Assembly: GCA_002746155.1 (NCBI GenBank) | Contig: NVWF01000010.1 | Span: forward strand, 85,203-121,350 | Length of the DNA: 36,148 nucleotides | Source: Gammaproteobacteria bacterium | Lineage (GTDB): Bacteria > Pseudomonadota > Gammaproteobacteria > Enterobacterales > GCA-2746155 | Direction of reading: 5' to 3' | In this document: positions 33,919 through 36,148 of the stretch, one piece after another | Layout: each line of letters starts with the position of its first letter | How positions within the stretch are numbered: the stretch's first letter is position 1 | The notes under the pieces: generated by a model | Told to the model about the DNA's origin: nothing | What the model saw: the letters and a program-made list of their open reading frames with translations, nothing else | The model's database searches: none | Translations under genes and position numbers: made by a program

Positions 33919-33931
33919 TCCTAGGTTGCTT
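33909..33931 (+). terminator. Hairpin at the end of the purine operon
   Basis: CTTAGGA-TAA-TCCTAGG places the LOG stop codon in the loop of a seven-pair stem; a T-rich stretch (TTGCTTTGTTT) follows. A plausible but not strong terminator. Confidence 0.45.
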
Positions 33932-34077
33932 TGTTTGAGGACATGTAACTATAGTGTGATCTATAGCGTGATGAAAATGTGATAAATTAGTGACTGTTAT
34001 GTGATATTTGACTGTCATTCTACTCCTGCACTTATTTTTATTTATAATACTTAATAATAAATTAATGGAGTTCACAA

Positions 34078-34758
34078 ATGAAAAAGTTACCCCTTGTCCT
34101 AGCTGTTGCTTCTGCTCTCTCTTTTGCTACAGTCTTTGCTGATGGTATAGATCGTGATCGCAATAATAAATTCACTTATCATGTAACCATCACTAACACC
34201 ACTGCAAACCAGATCCTTACCCCACCCACAGTGATTGCCCATAATCGAAAGTTCAAGTTATTTGAATTAGCACAACCAGCTTCAGATGAACTGATAATCA
34301 TGGCTGAGGGTGGTAATAATGGCCCGCTTATTAGTTCTCTAGGTGATAATAATGTCTATGCAACTGCATCGTCATTAGATCAGACACCTCCAGTAATAAT
34401 GCCTGGTAACTCCATCACTATCGAAATAAAAGCCCCAAGGAGAACCTTTTTTACTGTAACAACTATGCTTGCTACTACCAATGATGCTTTTGCCTCTGTG
34501 ACTCTTAGAGGGCCAAAGAAATATCGCACCAACAACGCACGGGCAGAGACCTATGATGCCGGTTCAGAAGTTAATAATGAGTATTGTGACGATATCCCTG
34601 GCCCACCTTGTGGCGGAGCAAATATTCCAGTTGATGGTGATGGTGAAGGATTTATCACTATTCATAATGGGATTCACGGAATTGGTGATTTGATCCCCTC
34701 AGATCTCGATTGGCGTGGCCCGACTGCTGCCGTGAGTATTCATAACGCAGGTAAGTAG
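34078..34758 (+). CDS. Secreted spondin-domain protein
   Basis: A 226-residue protein. The signal peptide MKKLPLVLAVASALSFATVF is cut at VFA-DG. The mature part fits the bacterial spondin_N family: YHVTITNTTANQILTPPTVI, AHNRKFKLFELAQPASDELI, MAEGGNNGPLIS, and TTMLATTNDAFASV later. Bacterial members are secreted or periplasmic with a beta-sandwich, often able to bind metal; function is unknown. A CxxxxxxxxC pair (EYCDDIPGPPCGG) may form a disulfide. ATGGAG lies nine bases upstream of the ATG and a terminator follows, so it is a single-gene unit. Confidence 0.85.
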   Translation: MKKLPLVLAVASALSFATVFADGIDRDRNNKFTYHVTITNTTANQILTPPTVIAHNRKFKLFELAQPASDELIIMAEGGNNGPLISSLGDNNVYATASSLDQTPPVIMPGNSITIEIKAPRRTFFTVTTMLATTNDAFASVTLRGPKKYRTNNARAETYDAGSEVNNEYCDDIPGPPCGGANIPVDGDGEGFITIHNGIHGIGDLIPSDLDWRGPTAAVSIHNAGK

Positions 34759-34767
34759 TCTTAAACT

Positions 34768-34796
34768 AAGGGGTCAAAATATTTTGGCCCCTTACT
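34768..34796 (+). terminator. Terminator after the spondin gene
   Basis: AAGGGGTCAAAAT and ATTTTGGCCCCTT form thirteen pairs with one G-U. The following T run is weak. Confidence 0.7.
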
Positions 34797-34867
34797 TTCC
34801 TCTCAAAACTCCTATAATTCCAGATCGCATAACCTCTTTAACACTTAGTTTGCAAACAGTAACCAAA

Positions 34868-34882
34868 AGTAATACTATTACT
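34868..34882 (+). promoter_or_regulatory. Candidate operator of vapBC
   Basis: AGTAAT-ACT-ATTACT, a perfect dyad, is followed by another half-like GTAATACT. It lies 65 bases before vapB; antitoxins of this type usually repress their own operon through such repeats. Confidence 0.5.
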
Positions 34883-34946
34883 GTAATACTTCCATAGTAG
34901 CGATACTGCGAAAGGAAGAGAATTTAATCAAGAAGAGAGTGTCATC

Positions 34947-35174
34947 ATGCGAGTAACCAGTAAAGGTCAGGTAACTATTCCGAAGAATGTACGAGAGGAC
35001 ATTGGGATCAGGCCAGCTCATACAGAGGTTGAGTTTGTTAAGGATGCCGATGGTCGTTGGTTTTTAAAGAAAATGAAAGCTAAATTTGAACAGGTAAGTC
35101 GTTTTAGAACGGCTCATAAATCCGGTAAGTTAACCATGTCTACGGATGAAATATTGGCGTTAACGCGAGGTTAG
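34947..35174 (+). CDS. vapB: VapB-type antitoxin with an AbrB DNA-binding domain
   Basis: A 75-residue protein. The N-terminal swapped-hairpin SpoVT/AbrB domain reads MRVTSKGQVTIPKNVREDIG (1-20) and continues to about residue 45. The remainder (SRFRTAHKSGKLTMSTDEIL) is the toxin-binding tail. It ends three bases before the PIN toxin, so the pair is an operon. The full-length antitoxin should bind the dyad upstream. Confidence 0.92.
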   Translation: MRVTSKGQVTIPKNVREDIGIRPAHTEVEFVKDADGRWFLKKMKAKFEQVSRFRTAHKSGKLTMSTDEILALTRG

Positions 35175-35177
35175 GTT

Positions 35178-35588
35178 TTGGCTATTATTCTTTTAGATAC
35201 CTGTGTTGTTACAGATTTAGCCGATGCTGATAGTGAATGGTTTGAATGGTCGGCGAGCACCTTGGAAGACCTAGATTGCAACCATCAATTTGTAATTAAT
35301 CCGATTATTTATGCTGAATGCTCTGTGGCTTATGACACGATTGAAGAAATTGAAGCACTAATTAAAGCACTTGATTTAGAAGTGAAACCTTTGCCACGTG
35401 AAGCCTTATTTTTATCCGGTAAAGCTTTTGTTAATTATCGAAGAAAGAAAGGTATAAAAGTTAATGTGCTACCCGATTTTTATATCGGAGCGCATGCTGC
35501 GGTTAATGGCTACAAACTCATGACAAGAGATAAGGGCAGATTTGCGACTTATTTTCCAACGGTTGAATTGATTATACCTTTTCATTGA
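35178..35588 (+). CDS. vapC: VapC-type PIN-domain ribonuclease toxin
   Basis: A 136-residue PIN protein with the four acidic metal ligands in place: Asp7 (LLDTCVVTDLAD), Glu47 (IIYAECS), Asp100 (VLPDFYIGAHA) and Asp118 (MTRDKGRF). VapC toxins cut structured RNA, often tRNA or rRNA, when freed from VapB. The start is TTG at 35178, three bases after the vapB stop. All active-site residues are present, so the toxin looks functional. Confidence 0.93.
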   Translation: MAIILLDTCVVTDLADADSEWFEWSASTLEDLDCNHQFVINPIIYAECSVAYDTIEEIEALIKALDLEVKPLPREALFLSGKAFVNYRRKKGIKVNVLPDFYIGAHAAVNGYKLMTRDKGRFATYFPTVELIIPFH

Positions 35589-35658
35589 GTTGTTTTTAAG
35601 TTCTCGTTGCCGCTCAAGCCTAGAATGACCTAATCTTCAGGAATAAGCCCATAACAAC

Positions 35659-36027
35659 TTACCCTTTACTAATAGTAAAAGTAGCAACATAACCTTGGCT
35701 GTATGAGGCTGATACTGGAACTGTTTGTTCTTTCACGTCATCCATCGTAGATATGAAGTTATCAAGAAGATATTCATTGTTTGATTCTGGATGAGAAATA
35801 ACTTCAACAGAAGTACCTTGCAGCGTTATGGTACTACCTTTAACAGAAACATTGAGAGTCTCTAAAACGTGCCACTTCTCTTCTAAGTAAGACCAATCTT
35901 TGTATCGAGTCTTGAGCGTTAGAAGGTAACGACTAGCGTTAAGCGTAGACAGAAATGATGCAGGCCGTAAGCGAAAGTTGAAGTGATTGAGTTCCGTTAA
36001 GAGAGTTATCTGAGAAGGCTGATGGTT
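35659..36027 (-). pseudogene. Unidentified open frame without a start, possible gene remnant
   Basis: The minus strand is open for 123 codons from a stop at 36028 to the TAA at 35659-35661. Its last 85 residues look coding: TLKTRYKDWSYLEEKWHVLE, VKGSTITLQGTSVEVISHPE, STMDDVKEQTVPVSASYSQG, YVATFTISKG. No good start codon is present. The first 35 residues (LLTELNHFNFRLRPASF) are near the terminal repeats and may be a different sequence. I cannot name a family. The rest of 35589-36073 shows nothing else. Confidence 0.35.
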
Positions 36028-36073
36028 TTATGATACCAGAAAGCAATACGATACAAGGCGTTTGCATATTAAC

Positions 36074-36148
36074 ATGCATCCCGATCACCTAATAACATTG
36101 ATGCCGATCACCCAATAACATCCATCGCGATCACTCAATAACATTGAT
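36074..36148. repeat. 23-bp tandem repeats at the right edge
   Basis: Three units of 23 bases (36074-36096, 36097-36119, 36120-36142) and the start of a fourth. The core is CGATCAC(C/T)(C/T)AATAACAT. The array runs off the window. Multiple terminal repeats of about this size occur at the ends of IS21-family elements, so this may be the edge of one; no transposase is visible to confirm it. Confidence 0.7.

Noticed and set aside
36074-36148. CRISPR array
   Set aside because: The units adjoin without spacers and differ from one another; this is a tandem repeat.

Overview
The window is AT-rich DNA from a gammaproteobacterium. The best evidence is the conserved run ihfB-lapA-lapB-pyrF-comEA-like (18862-21845), with the last codons of rpsA at the left edge. 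RapA, an EF-G of the second-copy (FusB-like) type, a rhombosortase and an MshQ-like DUF6701 protein agree with this. Genus cannot be settled from the sequence alone.

1-18.8 kb, accessory and decaying. In many gammaproteobacteria rpsA and ihfB are neighbours; here about 18.8 kb separates them. The block opens with the rpsA 3' end, its terminator and a dead IS91-family transposase. That transposase has lost its catalytic middle and carries four short palindromic insertions, two of them the same 51-bp element in opposite orientation. A Fic toxin with a YhfG-like antitoxin and a membrane TolB/FlgO-like TPR protein follow. A frameshifted gene and a truncated second copy of the TPR gene come next, the latter joined directly to a second copy of the rpsA tail, terminator and IS91 relic (6004-6525). 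Beyond lie remnants of rnr, bcp, a DNA/RNA endonuclease, a tricorn-like S41 peptidase and an unidentified gene. Among them are intact-looking genes: a DUF5666 lipoprotein, a membrane protein, a Sel1-like protein, a 56-residue secreted peptide, and a small membrane protein paired with a 1267-residue MshQ-like surface protein.

18.8-29 kb, core. ihfB has its own promoter and terminator. lapA, lapB and pyrF are tightly packed, followed by a secreted helix-hairpin-helix protein, an RmlD-type reductase whose Shine-Dalgarno lies inside a hairpin, a convergent rhombosortase, EF-G2 and RapA.

29-34 kb, a probable purine operon on the plus strand: adenine deaminase, an organophosphate:phosphate antiporter of the GlpT/UhpT family, an NCS2 purine permease, and a LOG-family phosphoribohydrolase with a signal peptide. 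Read together they suggest a route not familiar to me: nucleoside monophosphates split outside the cytoplasm into base and ribose 5-phosphate, each with its own importer, and adenine then deaminated to hypoxanthine. This is inference from gene content.

34-36.1 kb: a secreted spondin-domain protein, a VapBC toxin-antitoxin pair, and a right edge with 23-bp tandem repeats that may be the end of an insertion sequence.
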